A stretch of 64,000 nt of DNA. Origin: Flavobacterium caeni (GTDB lineage Bacteria > Bacteroidota > Bacteroidia > Flavobacteriales > Flavobacteriaceae). Of this stretch, positions 1 through 6,665 are shown in pieces. The first letter of the stretch is position 1. The number at the start of each line of letters is the position of its first letter. The position numbers and the translations under genes are program-made. The stretch spans positions 1 through 64,000 of the forward strand of contig NZ_FMVF01000013.1 of the NCBI RefSeq assembly GCF_900101895.1, given 5' to 3'. The notes under the pieces were generated by a model. The model was not told the origin of the DNA. It did not search any database and worked only from the letters and a program-made list of their open reading frames with translations.

Positions 1-151
1 CCCCGCGACGTCTGTATAAAACAACCCACTTCCATAACTGGGATCTGTCACATTTGAATTCAGCTGCGACAGAAATGGCCGAACGGCCTTTTAAAACCTC
101 CTCTACACAGCGAAGTTTGAAATCATAACTGTGCTTGACTTTTCTTTCCAT
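1..151 (-). CDS. IS3-family transposase OrfA, N-terminal part (partial)
   Basis: Translating the minus strand from the ATG at 149-151 gives about 50 residues beginning MERKVKHSYDFKLRCVEEVL and containing VAAEFKCDRSQLWKWV. This is the helix-turn-helix start of an IS3/IS150-type OrfA, in which the second helix recognises the terminal repeats. The frame is open to base 1 and continues outside the window. In intact IS3 elements OrfA is followed by OrfB (DDE catalytic domain), made by programmed -1 frameshifting; that part is not visible here, so activity cannot be judged. Confidence 0.78.
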   Translation of the reverse strand, partial: MERKVKHSYDFKLRCVEEVLKGRSAISVAAEFKCDRSQLWKWVVLYRRRG

Positions 152-192
152 AAATACCCTCAAATAGTGTCCAACTTTTGGGGGGCAGTTCA
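1..192 (-). mobile_element. End of an IS3-family insertion sequence (cut by window edge)
   Basis: Read on the minus strand, the element begins at 192 with a terminal repeat starting TGAACTGCCCCCC and continuing through AAAGTTGGACA. This is the kind of end seen in IS3/IS150-group elements, which start with TG. A transposase OrfA reading frame starts 41 bases further in, as expected for this family. The rest of the element lies beyond the left edge, so the second terminal repeat and the target duplication cannot be seen. The flank on the right starts at 193 and runs straight into a long hairpin. Confidence 0.8.
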
Positions 193-194
193 TC

Positions 195-243
195 TGTTGC
201 AAAATTTCTGTTGCAAAATATTTGCAACAGAAATTTTGTAACA
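195..243. repeat. 49-bp hairpin abutting the IS end
   Basis: Bases 195-217 and 221-243 are inverted repeats of 23 bp with a single mismatch and a 3-base loop. The arm reads TGTTGCAAAATTTCTGTTGC and on. It begins two bases after the IS terminal repeat. It could be a terminator-like structure, a remnant of a second element, or a structured insertion target. It is not followed by a clear T-run on either strand, so a simple intrinsic terminator is less likely. Confidence 0.7.
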
Positions 244-1033
244 CCATACAGTTATCCGTTTCAAAAATATTTCATTCAAATATACGTGACCCTACACCTC
301 GAAAGGCCTTGGCTGAGCGGACGCGGAAGATATTTTTGGGTCTAAACAGCATTATGGCGCCGGTATAACAGCGCATTTACGTGATCGCTGGTTTTCGCTG
401 GCCGGAACGCTTGGTCTCGTGAACCTTGCGAACTGAGTTCGCGCTGACGCGACCACGCAAATGGGTGAACCGTTGGACGCAATGGTCAGGGCTTTGGTTG
501 CGGAACCATTAAGCGGCAGCAGCGTCTTACGAAAAAAATAGCGGACAATATTGAAGATTTTCTGTACTTCCACTATAATTTTTTACGGTAACTTGTATGC
601 GGGGACGGGGCTTGGGGGCCCCACCGTTAGGTCGAAATCGATTCTTCTTGCCAAACTGCCTTTGGTGTAAAATGCCGATTGTTTTTACGAAAAAAATGGG
701 GAACCATGGTACAGATTTTCTGCCGTAAACTTTGAAATCTTTTGGCTAACTTGCTCGTAGGGGACGGGGCATTGGGGCCCCTGGAAAAAGACCGCATCAA
801 TTGCTTTTAATGGCGTTATTTAATCCAAAAAACCAGCTTTCTTTTATGGAAAATTTGGAAACATCATTCTAGATTTTCTGCCTCAATGTTTTAAAAAATT
901 TGGATAGCTTGTATACCGGGCCGGGGCATTGGGGGCCCCATGAACGGGAAAAATCAAATCGAATTCAACGGGTGTTTCCGGCGCCAAATTTCAATGAGTA
1001 CGGAACGTGTCTGAAAGTGCCGGATTTTGGAAT
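244..1033. other. Non-coding region without a recognisable gene
   Basis: No reading frame here resembles a known protein, and the short open frames have no promoter or family signature. The stretch holds three degenerate copies of a repeat of about 158 bp (described separately). It sits between the IS end and the 3' end of the GT9 glycosyltransferase gene, so it is a likely sink for repeats and decayed elements. Confidence 0.6.
536..945. repeat. Three degenerate tandem copies of a ~158-bp unit
   Basis: The marker AGATTTTCTG recurs at about 555, 714 and 872, a spacing near 159. It is each time followed 36-50 bases later by a G-rich block ending in GGGGCCCC (about 600-625, 760-782, 918-940), preceded by AACTTG or AGCTTG. 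The units are otherwise diverged. The same pairing of AGATTTTCTG with a GTAGGG-type G-rich block occurs on the minus strand near 37.67-37.78 kb, so this is an interspersed family and not only a local duplication. Confidence 0.65.
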
Positions 1034-2077
1034 TTACGATCGCGCAAGCAACAAGTCAATTTTCTCCACCACCATTCCGGGCGCAATCGTCCGCATCGCG
1101 TTTTCATAACCCTCGACTTTTTTGTTCCCGTAAACCGAGGTCGGCAGTTTAGGATATTGGTTGCGATCTGAAGTAATCGCGTTTTCGAGCGGCTGGTTGA
1201 ACGGCGAAAAACCGGTATACGGATGCGTCGCGCCCCAAAGCGTCAAGACCTTCACGCCCAGCATCGCGGCGATGTGTGCGTTGCCCGAATCCATCGAGAG
1301 CATCGCATCGAGGTTGGAAATGAGTTGCAATTCTTGTTGGAATTTGATTTTGCCCGCCATATTGACAACGTTGGATTTCCCTTCGGCGAACGCGTCCAGG
1401 ACCGGGATTTCACTTTTGCCGCCGAACAAAAAAATCTTGTATCCTGGATTTTGCGCCAAACTGTCGATGACCTGCTGCATCAAATCTTGCGGATAGACTT
1501 TGGCATCGTATTGTGCGAATGGCGCGACGCCGATCCATTTTCCATCCTTGGCTCCGGCGATGTCGCGGATTTGTTGGTCGAGCGGTTGCGGCGCAGGGAA
1601 TTCCGGATGCGACAAATCGATGGGGAAACCGAGCTGTTCGAAAACGCGTTGGTGGCGCTCGAACATCGAGGTGACGGGCTCGAAGATTTTGTTCTCGGCG
1701 CGCGTGAGTGCCTTTTTCTCGGCGCGGCCCTTGTCTACGGCGGCGACTTTTTTGCCCGAAAGCCGGAACAGGCTGCGGACGATTTTTGAGCGCAACACAT
1801 TGTGCAGATCGGCAAACGCATCGATGTGCCGTTCCTTTAAGTCGGCGTGCAGGCGAAGCAGTCCGAAGAATCCTTTGTGGCGCACTTTTTCGTCGAACGC
1901 GAAGAAATCGATGTTCGGGATGCCGTCAAAAAATGGCTTAAAGAACGGACGCGAAACCACCGTCAGCTTTACATCGGGATACTGCGCTGCGAATGCGCGC
2001 AAAACAGGAACCGTCATGGCGACGTCGCCCATGGCGGACAGTCTCATGACGGCTATATGTTTGGTCTTGGCTGACAA
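1034..2077 (-). CDS. Glycosyltransferase family 9 (heptosyltransferase-like)
   Basis: This 347-residue protein belongs to the GT9 family, whose members transfer heptose or related sugars onto lipopolysaccharide core at the inner face of the inner membrane. The N-terminal strand-loop HIAVMRLSAMGDVAMTVPVL is the family's typical start, and the C-terminal half carries the nucleotide-sugar site region MSMDSGNAHIAAMLGVKVLTLWG (residues about 260-285), with the D-S-G-x-x-H-x-A pattern. The start is a TTG at 2077; no in-frame ATG lies upstream, and internal ATGs would cut the first beta strand. The sugar donor is unknown. It lies downstream of DUF4254, separated by an interspersed palindromic repeat. 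In Flavobacteria GT9 and DUF4254 genes are often neighbours. Confidence 0.9.
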   Translation of the reverse strand: MSAKTKHIAVMRLSAMGDVAMTVPVLRAFAAQYPDVKLTVVSRPFFKPFFDGIPNIDFFAFDEKVRHKGFFGLLRLHADLKERHIDAFADLHNVLRSKIVRSLFRLSGKKVAAVDKGRAEKKALTRAENKIFEPVTSMFERHQRVFEQLGFPIDLSHPEFPAPQPLDQQIRDIAGAKDGKWIGVAPFAQYDAKVYPQDLMQQVIDSLAQNPGYKIFLFGGKSEIPVLDAFAEGKSNVVNMAGKIKFQQELQLISNLDAMLSMDSGNAHIAAMLGVKVLTLWGATHPYTGFSPFNQPLENAITSDRNQYPKLPTSVYGNKKVEGYENAMRTIAPGMVVEKIDLLLARS

Positions 2078-2096
2078 GTTGTTTTGGAAAGAGATG

Positions 2097-2238
2097 CCCT
2101 AGCCCGGATAGTAACGGAAATCCTTTAATTGCTTGACTGAGATTTACCTTTGGTCAGTTCGGTTTTTCAAACCTCGGGTCTCCTTCGTCGAAATGAAAAT
2201 AGCAATTAAAGATTGCAGTGGATAGCCGGAACAGCTCC
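2097..2238. repeat. Interspersed palindromic element, copy A
   Basis: The left part reads CTAGCCCGGATAGTAACGG followed by AAATCCTTTAATTG. The right part reads CAATTAAAGATTGCAGTGG then ATAGCCGGAACAGCTCC. The AATTG/CAATT arms pair as the base of a hairpin around a variable middle. The same frame (CTAGCCCCG ... GGAAATCCTTT - hairpin - AAAGATTGCA ... GCSGGAA CAGCTCC) recurs at 37.5, 43.8 and 44.7 kb. It fills nearly all the space between DUF4254 and the GT9 gene, so it may sit in their shared transcript. Confidence 0.75.
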
Positions 2239-2243
2239 TAAAA

Positions 2244-2849
2244 TTACTTCTTATTCTGGTACAACACAGGGTTCAAATCGTCGTCGTTGTACATTTTCAT
2301 CTGTTTGTAGACCTTCATGTATTTGTCGCCGTTTTCGATGTCTGTCAAGAGTTCGTCGATGGCCGTAGACAAATCGGTGCGTTGCTCGAGCAAAATGTTG
2401 AGCTTGGCCTGGCACGCGTCACGGTGCGCTTGGGTGGCCTCGGCGCGCGTGGCCTCTTCGTTCATATGGTAGATTTTCAGCGCCAAAATCGAGAGGCGGT
2501 CGAACGCCCACGCCGGTGACTCCGAATTGATTTTCGCGCCCGCCTTGGCCTGAACGCCTTGGTATTTTTGCAAAAAGTAGCTGTCGATGTACTCGACCAC
2601 ATCGGTGCGTTCCTGGTTCGAAGCGTCGATGCGTCTTTTCAAGACCAGCGCCGCCACCGGGTCGATTTGCGGGTCGCGGATGATGTCTTCAAAATGCCAC
2701 TGTACCGTATCGATCCAGTTTTTCATGTACAACAAATGTTCGAACTGGTCTTTGCCATACGGATTGGCGATGGGCTGGTCGACATTGTCGAATTGATGGT
2801 AGTCGTTGATGCTTTGCTCGAAAACGGAGTAGGCGAGTTTAGAAAACAT
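2244..2849 (-). CDS. DUF4254 family protein
   Basis: This 201-residue soluble protein has no signal peptide or membrane segment. It matches the DUF4254 family by recognition: an N-terminal region with FEQSINDYHQFD, a middle HLLYMKNWIDTVQWHFEDIIRDP, and helical content throughout. The function of DUF4254 is not established. Its genes often adjoin glycosyltransferase or LPS-core genes in Bacteroidota, which fits the GT9 gene downstream on the same strand. A -7 box (TATCTTTG) lies about 20 bases before the ATG, in a short divergent intergenic space shared with upp. Confidence 0.85.
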   Translation of the reverse strand: MFSKLAYSVFEQSINDYHQFDNVDQPIANPYGKDQFEHLLYMKNWIDTVQWHFEDIIRDPQIDPVAALVLKRRIDASNQERTDVVEYIDSYFLQKYQGVQAKAGAKINSESPAWAFDRLSILALKIYHMNEEATRAEATQAHRDACQAKLNILLEQRTDLSTAIDELLTDIENGDKYMKVYKQMKMYNDDDLNPVLYQNKK

Positions 2850-2869
2850 AAGTTTAAGTTTTTAAACGA

Positions 2870-2877
2870 CAAAGATA
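2870..2877 (-). promoter_or_regulatory. -7 promoter box for DUF4254 gene
   Basis: The minus strand reads TATCTTTG, matching the Bacteroidota consensus TANNTTTG. It lies 20 bases upstream of the DUF4254 start. No clear -33 TTG is at the usual distance. On the plus strand the near-consensus TACTTTTA at 2885-2892 could serve upp, making a compact divergent promoter. Confidence 0.55.
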
Positions 2878-2914
2878 CTTTTTATACTTTTACGGAGGAA
2901 AAAAAATCCCGTTT

Positions 2915-3568
2915 ATGCAAATCCATTACCTATCCGAAGCCAACAGTGTCCTGAACCATTTTCTGGGGCAAATCCGCAATGTCAATGTGCAAAACGATTC
3001 GATGCGGTTTCGCCGCAACATCGAGCGCATCGGCGAGGTGATGGCGTATGAATTGAGCAAGGATTTGCACTACAAGAATGTCGAGATCCAAACACCGCTC
3101 GGGATCAAGAAAACCACCGAAATCGAAGACCGTTTGGTCCTGTGTTCGATCCTGCGCGCAGGGTTGCCGCTGCATTTGGGATTCCTGAATTACTTTGATG
3201 CCGCCGAGAACGGATTCGTGTCGGCCTACCGTCACCATCCCAACAATGACGATGCGTTCGAAATTCGCGTCGAATACCAGGCCGTACCGCAAATCGCGGG
3301 CAAAAACCTGCTGCTCATCGATCCGATGCTCGCCACGGGGCAATCGGTGGTGGCCGTGTTCAACAAACTGCTCGAAAAGGGCCAGCCCAAAGAAATCCAC
3401 ATTGCTGTGGTGATCGCGGCGCCCGAAGGTGTGGCCTATCTGCAGCAACACCTGCCCGATTACTGCCATTTGTGGGTGGCCACGCTCGACGAAAAACTCA
3501 ACGAGAAGAACTACATCGTGCCGGGGTTGGGCGATGCGGGGGATTTGGCGTATGGGAATAAGTTGTAA
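2915..3568 (+). CDS. upp: Uracil phosphoribosyltransferase
   Basis: This 217-residue cytosolic enzyme converts uracil and PRPP to UMP and diphosphate in pyrimidine salvage. The PRPP-binding loop is seen as LLIDPMLATGQSVV (residues about 130-143), and the conserved SILRAGLPLHLGF precedes it (about 78-90). The C-terminal uracil-binding region includes YIVPGLGDAGDLAYG, the family's hallmark. Length is close to the usual 205-215 residues. Transcription likely starts just upstream from the divergent promoter shared with the DUF4254 gene. Confidence 0.96.
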   Translation: MQIHYLSEANSVLNHFLGQIRNVNVQNDSMRFRRNIERIGEVMAYELSKDLHYKNVEIQTPLGIKKTTEIEDRLVLCSILRAGLPLHLGFLNYFDAAENGFVSAYRHHPNNDDAFEIRVEYQAVPQIAGKNLLLIDPMLATGQSVVAVFNKLLEKGQPKEIHIAVVIAAPEGVAYLQQHLPDYCHLWVATLDEKLNEKNYIVPGLGDAGDLAYGNKL

Positions 3569-3613
3569 CGGATTGGCTCACGTGCAGACCCATTGCTAAA
3601 AATCAACTGAGAA

Positions 3614-4033
3614 ATGAAACGATTCCTACCGGTTTTGCTGTGTGTCGCGATGGGTTCGGCGCAAAACATCGACAAACAAAAGTGGCATTGGGACCACAGC
3701 ACCCAAGACGCCGATGCGGGCTATGCCCAGGTGGTCAAAATAGACAACATCCTTTATTTGTCGGGCGTCCCGGCGATAGGACTCACCGAAAAAGACGTCG
3801 AACGCGTGTACAAAGGCATCGAGATGTCGCTGGCCAAGTACGGCGCAACGTTCCAAAATGTGGTCAAGGAAAATTTGTACACGACCGATATCGAAGCGAT
3901 GAAAAAGGTCAACGAAACGCGCAAGAAGTTTTACAAAAACGATTATCCCGCGGCCACCTGGGTTCAGGTCGATCGGCTTTACATGCCCGAAGCCAAACTC
4001 GAAGTCGAGGTGATCGCGCACCTGCCCAAATAA
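3614..4033 (+). CDS. Exported RidA/YjgF-like protein lacking the catalytic Arg
   Basis: The 139-residue product has a signal peptide (residues 1-16, MKRFLPVLLCVAMGSAQ) followed by a RidA/YjgF/UK114 domain. RidA proteins are normally cytosolic trimers that hydrolyse reactive enamines and imines, using an Arg in a Pro-Ala-Arg-Ser type motif. Here the equivalent stretch reads YPAATWVQVDRL (residues 111-122), so Ala114 replaces that Arg. By family knowledge it should lack imine deaminase activity and may bind a ligand instead. It is 45 bases downstream of upp and ends directly against the convergent DUF6427 gene, with no gap for a terminator. Confidence 0.85.
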   Translation: MKRFLPVLLCVAMGSAQNIDKQKWHWDHSTQDADAGYAQVVKIDNILYLSGVPAIGLTEKDVERVYKGIEMSLAKYGATFQNVVKENLYTTDIEAMKKVNETRKKFYKNDYPAATWVQVDRLYMPEAKLEVEVIAHLPK

Positions 4034-4963
4034 CTACAGCTGCAGGAAGAAAGATACCACGCCGCAGCCCATCACCGCAAACAAAATAAGCTCCTTTTGC
4101 CACTGGATTGGCACCCATTCGATGTGGCTCGTGGCCATGATGGCGAGCGGCGCAAACGTAAAGACCAGCAAGTCGTTGCTTTTGTGGGGCGAAACCAAAA
4201 AGACGAGTGCCGCAAGGGCAAAATACCAGATGATTTTTTGGTACGACGAATGCAGGATGAGCGGTCTGTTGGACAAAGACATGAGCAGCGAGGCCAAGAA
4301 AAATACCGCTATGGTCGCATAAACCGACAGCGCGGCGTTCTGGAAATTACTCGTAAAATAGTTGACTTTAAAGTCGAACGCCATGCCTGCGAACAAATCG
4401 GCGATCCAGGATTTTTCGATCAACAACGCAAACAACACAAAAATGGTGAGCGCCGTAAAAAAAGCAATGATCGGCAAAAACCAGTTGCGGTAGTCGCGCG
4501 CGGCATGGAACAGGATCGAGATGAACACCAAAATGATGAACAAAACGCACCAAAAGTGGAACATGGCCGCGAGAAAAATCCACAGCGAGGCGTCGAATAT
4601 TTTTTCCTTGGTGGCCTTGACCGAGTGTAACGATACGAGCCTTCGCATCGACAAAAGGATAAAAAAATTGGCCATGACCAGCCGCAGGTTGTCGAGCGTA
4701 GACGGGAAAAACAGCACAAATACCAAATAAAACAACACCGTGTAGGCGCTGTCTTTGCTCAGCCCGTTTTTCTTGACGATAAAATTGGCCATGAACAACG
4801 AGGCAAACACAAAAGCCAAAACGCTGAATTTCAAAAAGTAATCGCCAAAAGAACGAACCTGTTCGGCCTGCCCGATCTGGTACAGGAAAAAGAAAATAAC
4901 CAGCGCCACGATCACCACGGTGTAATTTAACGGCGTAGATTTTCTAAAAAGGCTTGTTATCAT
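4034..4963 (-). CDS. DUF6427 family multi-pass membrane protein
   Basis: The 309-residue protein starts MITSLFRKSTPLNYTVVI and contains about eight to nine hydrophobic segments separated by short loops, so it is an inner-membrane protein. I recognise it as DUF6427, a family found beside upp and purD in Flavobacteriaceae; its function is unknown. A frame extension 13 codons upstream is open, but it would overlap the promoter region, so the ATG at 4963 is preferred. It is divergent from the DUF6341 gene. Confidence 0.82.
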   Translation of the reverse strand: MITSLFRKSTPLNYTVVIVALVIFFFLYQIGQAEQVRSFGDYFLKFSVLAFVFASLFMANFIVKKNGLSKDSAYTVLFYLVFVLFFPSTLDNLRLVMANFFILLSMRRLVSLHSVKATKEKIFDASLWIFLAAMFHFWCVLFIILVFISILFHAARDYRNWFLPIIAFFTALTIFVLFALLIEKSWIADLFAGMAFDFKVNYFTSNFQNAALSVYATIAVFFLASLLMSLSNRPLILHSSYQKIIWYFALAALVFLVSPHKSNDLLVFTFAPLAIMATSHIEWVPIQWQKELILFAVMGCGVVSFFLQL

Positions 4964-4976
4964 GTAGCTATTTTTA

Positions 4977-4984
4977 TACTTTTG
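4977..4984 (+). promoter_or_regulatory. -7 promoter box for DUF6341 gene
   Basis: TACTTTTG matches TANNTTTG and lies 72 bases upstream of the DUF6341 start. On the opposite strand TATATTTA at about 4992-4999 could serve DUF6427, but it is one base off consensus. Confidence 0.5.
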
Positions 4985-5055
4985 CTGGTGTAAATATACC
5001 AATGTTCAAAAAAGAAACCGCTGCCATGGCGCGGAATCTGTAAAAATTAAGTCTT

Positions 5056-5289
5056 ATGTTGCGTTCATTTTTCGAAGGAATCCAGTGGTTTTTTGAAACC
5101 ATCATGTTTGCCCCACACAACTTTTTCAGACAACTGGAATTGACAAGCTGGACTTTTGCCAACATCATCAACTGGGTCTTTATGGCCATTTGCGCGTACT
5201 ACACCTGGTACTGGTGCAAGCAGCTCACGATCCACCAACAAAACAACGAAGAGAACCAGGATACCACGGCCCACTCGTTCTTAAAGTAG
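5056..5289 (+). CDS. DUF6341 family small membrane protein
   Basis: This 77-residue protein has a hydrophobic stretch (residues about 34-52, TFANIINWVFMAICAYYTWYW) and a hydrophilic tail rich in Gln and Asn. The start MLRSFFEGIQWFFETIMFAP is typical of the family I know as DUF6341, found with DUF6427 and purD in Flavobacteriaceae. Function is unknown. Its last 9 bases overlap the end of purD on the other strand. Confidence 0.78.
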   Translation: MLRSFFEGIQWFFETIMFAPHNFFRQLELTSWTFANIINWVFMAICAYYTWYWCKQLTIHQQNNEENQDTTAHSFLK

Positions 5290-6555
5290 GTCGAACCCGA
5301 TATCCTTTCTAAAATACATCTTATCGAAATGTAGTCCCGCTATGTTTTGGTAAGATTTTTTTATGGCCTGTTGGAAGTCGTCGCCATACGAAGTCACGGC
5401 AATCACACGTCCGCCACTGGTCACGACCTTGCCCTCGTGGGTTTGCGTGCCGGCATGGAATGCAATCGAACCGTCAATGTTTTCGAGCCCCGAAATTTCC
5501 TTGCCTTTTTCATAATCTTCGGGGTATCCGCCCGAAACCACCATGATGGTGGCGGCGCTACGGTCGTCGATCTTGAGCGCAACCTCATCGAGACGCTCGT
5601 TCGAAACGGCCACGAACAATTCGACCAAATCCGACTTGAGCCTTGGGATGACCACCTCGGTCTCGGGATCGCCCATACGCACGTTGTATTCGATGACCAT
5701 AGGTTCGCCCTTGACGTTGATGAGCCCGATGAAAACAAATCCTTTGTACGGAATACCATCCTGTTGCAAGCCCGCAATCGTGGGTTTGACGATGCGGTTC
5801 TCGATCTTGTCGAGCAGCGTCTTGTCGGCAAAAGGGACGGGCGAAACCGCACCCATACCGCCGGTGTTCAATCCGGTGTCGCCTTCGCCGATGCGCTTGT
5901 AATCTTTGGCCGTCGGCAATATCTTATAGTGCTGCCCGTCGGTCAACACAAAACAACTGAGTTCGATGCCGTCGAGGAATTCCTCGATGACCACCTTAGA
6001 CGACGCTGCGCCGAATTTTTGCCCCACGAGCATGTTGCGCAATTCGGTTTGGGCTTCCTTCAAATCGTTGATGATGAGTACGCCTTTGCCCGCTGCTAGT
6101 CCGTCGGCTTTCAAGACGTACGGCGGATTGAGTGTCGACAAAAACGCGCAACCTTGTTCGACCGTTTCGGCCGTAAAACTATCATAGGCTGCCGTCGGGA
6201 TCTGGTGCCTGACCAGGAATTGCTTGGCGAACTCCTTGCTGCCTTCGAGCTGCGCGCCCAATTTTGATGGGCCGATGACAGGAATGTGCGCCAAATCGTG
6301 GTCGGTTTCAAAGAAGTCGAAAATACCTTTTACGAGCGGATCCTCGGGACCAACCACCACCATGTTCACCTTGTTGCCGATGCAAAAGGTCTTGATGGCC
6401 GGGAAATCGGTAGGGCTCAAGGCCACGTTGGTCGCGATCGTATCGGTACCTGCGTTGCCGGGCGCGACAAAGAGTTTGGAACAGTGTGGGCTTTGTAACA
6501 TTTTCCAGGCCAGCGCATGTTCGCGTCCGCCTGATCCGAGCAGTAAAATGGTCAT
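5281..6555 (-). CDS. purD: Phosphoribosylamine--glycine ligase (GAR synthetase)
   Basis: This 424-residue ATP-grasp enzyme makes GAR from phosphoribosylamine, glycine and ATP, the second step of purine synthesis. Visible signatures: MTILLLGSGGREHALAWKM at the start; the ATP-grasp region with LKADGLAAGKGVLI (about 148-161); FLDGIELSCFVLTDG; and the metal-binding EYNVRMGDPETEVV, a purD signature. Length matches the family (420-430). The 3' end overlaps DUF6341 convergently by 9 bases. A -7 box lies 23 bases before the start. Confidence 0.97.
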   Translation of the reverse strand: MTILLLGSGGREHALAWKMLQSPHCSKLFVAPGNAGTDTIATNVALSPTDFPAIKTFCIGNKVNMVVVGPEDPLVKGIFDFFETDHDLAHIPVIGPSKLGAQLEGSKEFAKQFLVRHQIPTAAYDSFTAETVEQGCAFLSTLNPPYVLKADGLAAGKGVLIINDLKEAQTELRNMLVGQKFGAASSKVVIEEFLDGIELSCFVLTDGQHYKILPTAKDYKRIGEGDTGLNTGGMGAVSPVPFADKTLLDKIENRIVKPTIAGLQQDGIPYKGFVFIGLINVKGEPMVIEYNVRMGDPETEVVIPRLKSDLVELFVAVSNERLDEVALKIDDRSAATIMVVSGGYPEDYEKGKEISGLENIDGSIAFHAGTQTHEGKVVTSGGRVIAVTSYGDDFQQAIKKSYQNIAGLHFDKMYFRKDIGFDLL

Positions 6556-6577
6556 TGTGTTGTTGTTTTGTTGGGCA

Positions 6578-6585
6578 CAAAAATA
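6578..6585 (-). promoter_or_regulatory. -7 promoter box for purD
   Basis: The minus strand reads TATTTTTG, matching TANNTTTG, 23 bases before the purD ATG. A TTG triplet lies 14 bases further upstream, shorter than the usual 17-23 base spacing. Confidence 0.5.
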
Positions 6586-6665
6586 GCGGCTTTTGCACTC
6601 AAAAAATAATTAATCTTTAAAAAACTCCTCCTTGGTTAACGGCAGCTGCGGCGTAAATAGTATTT

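Noticed and set aside
352-573. Open frame of 73 codons on the minus strand
   Set aside because: No family signature, no promoter, and it overlaps the degenerate repeats; composition does not resemble neighbouring genes.
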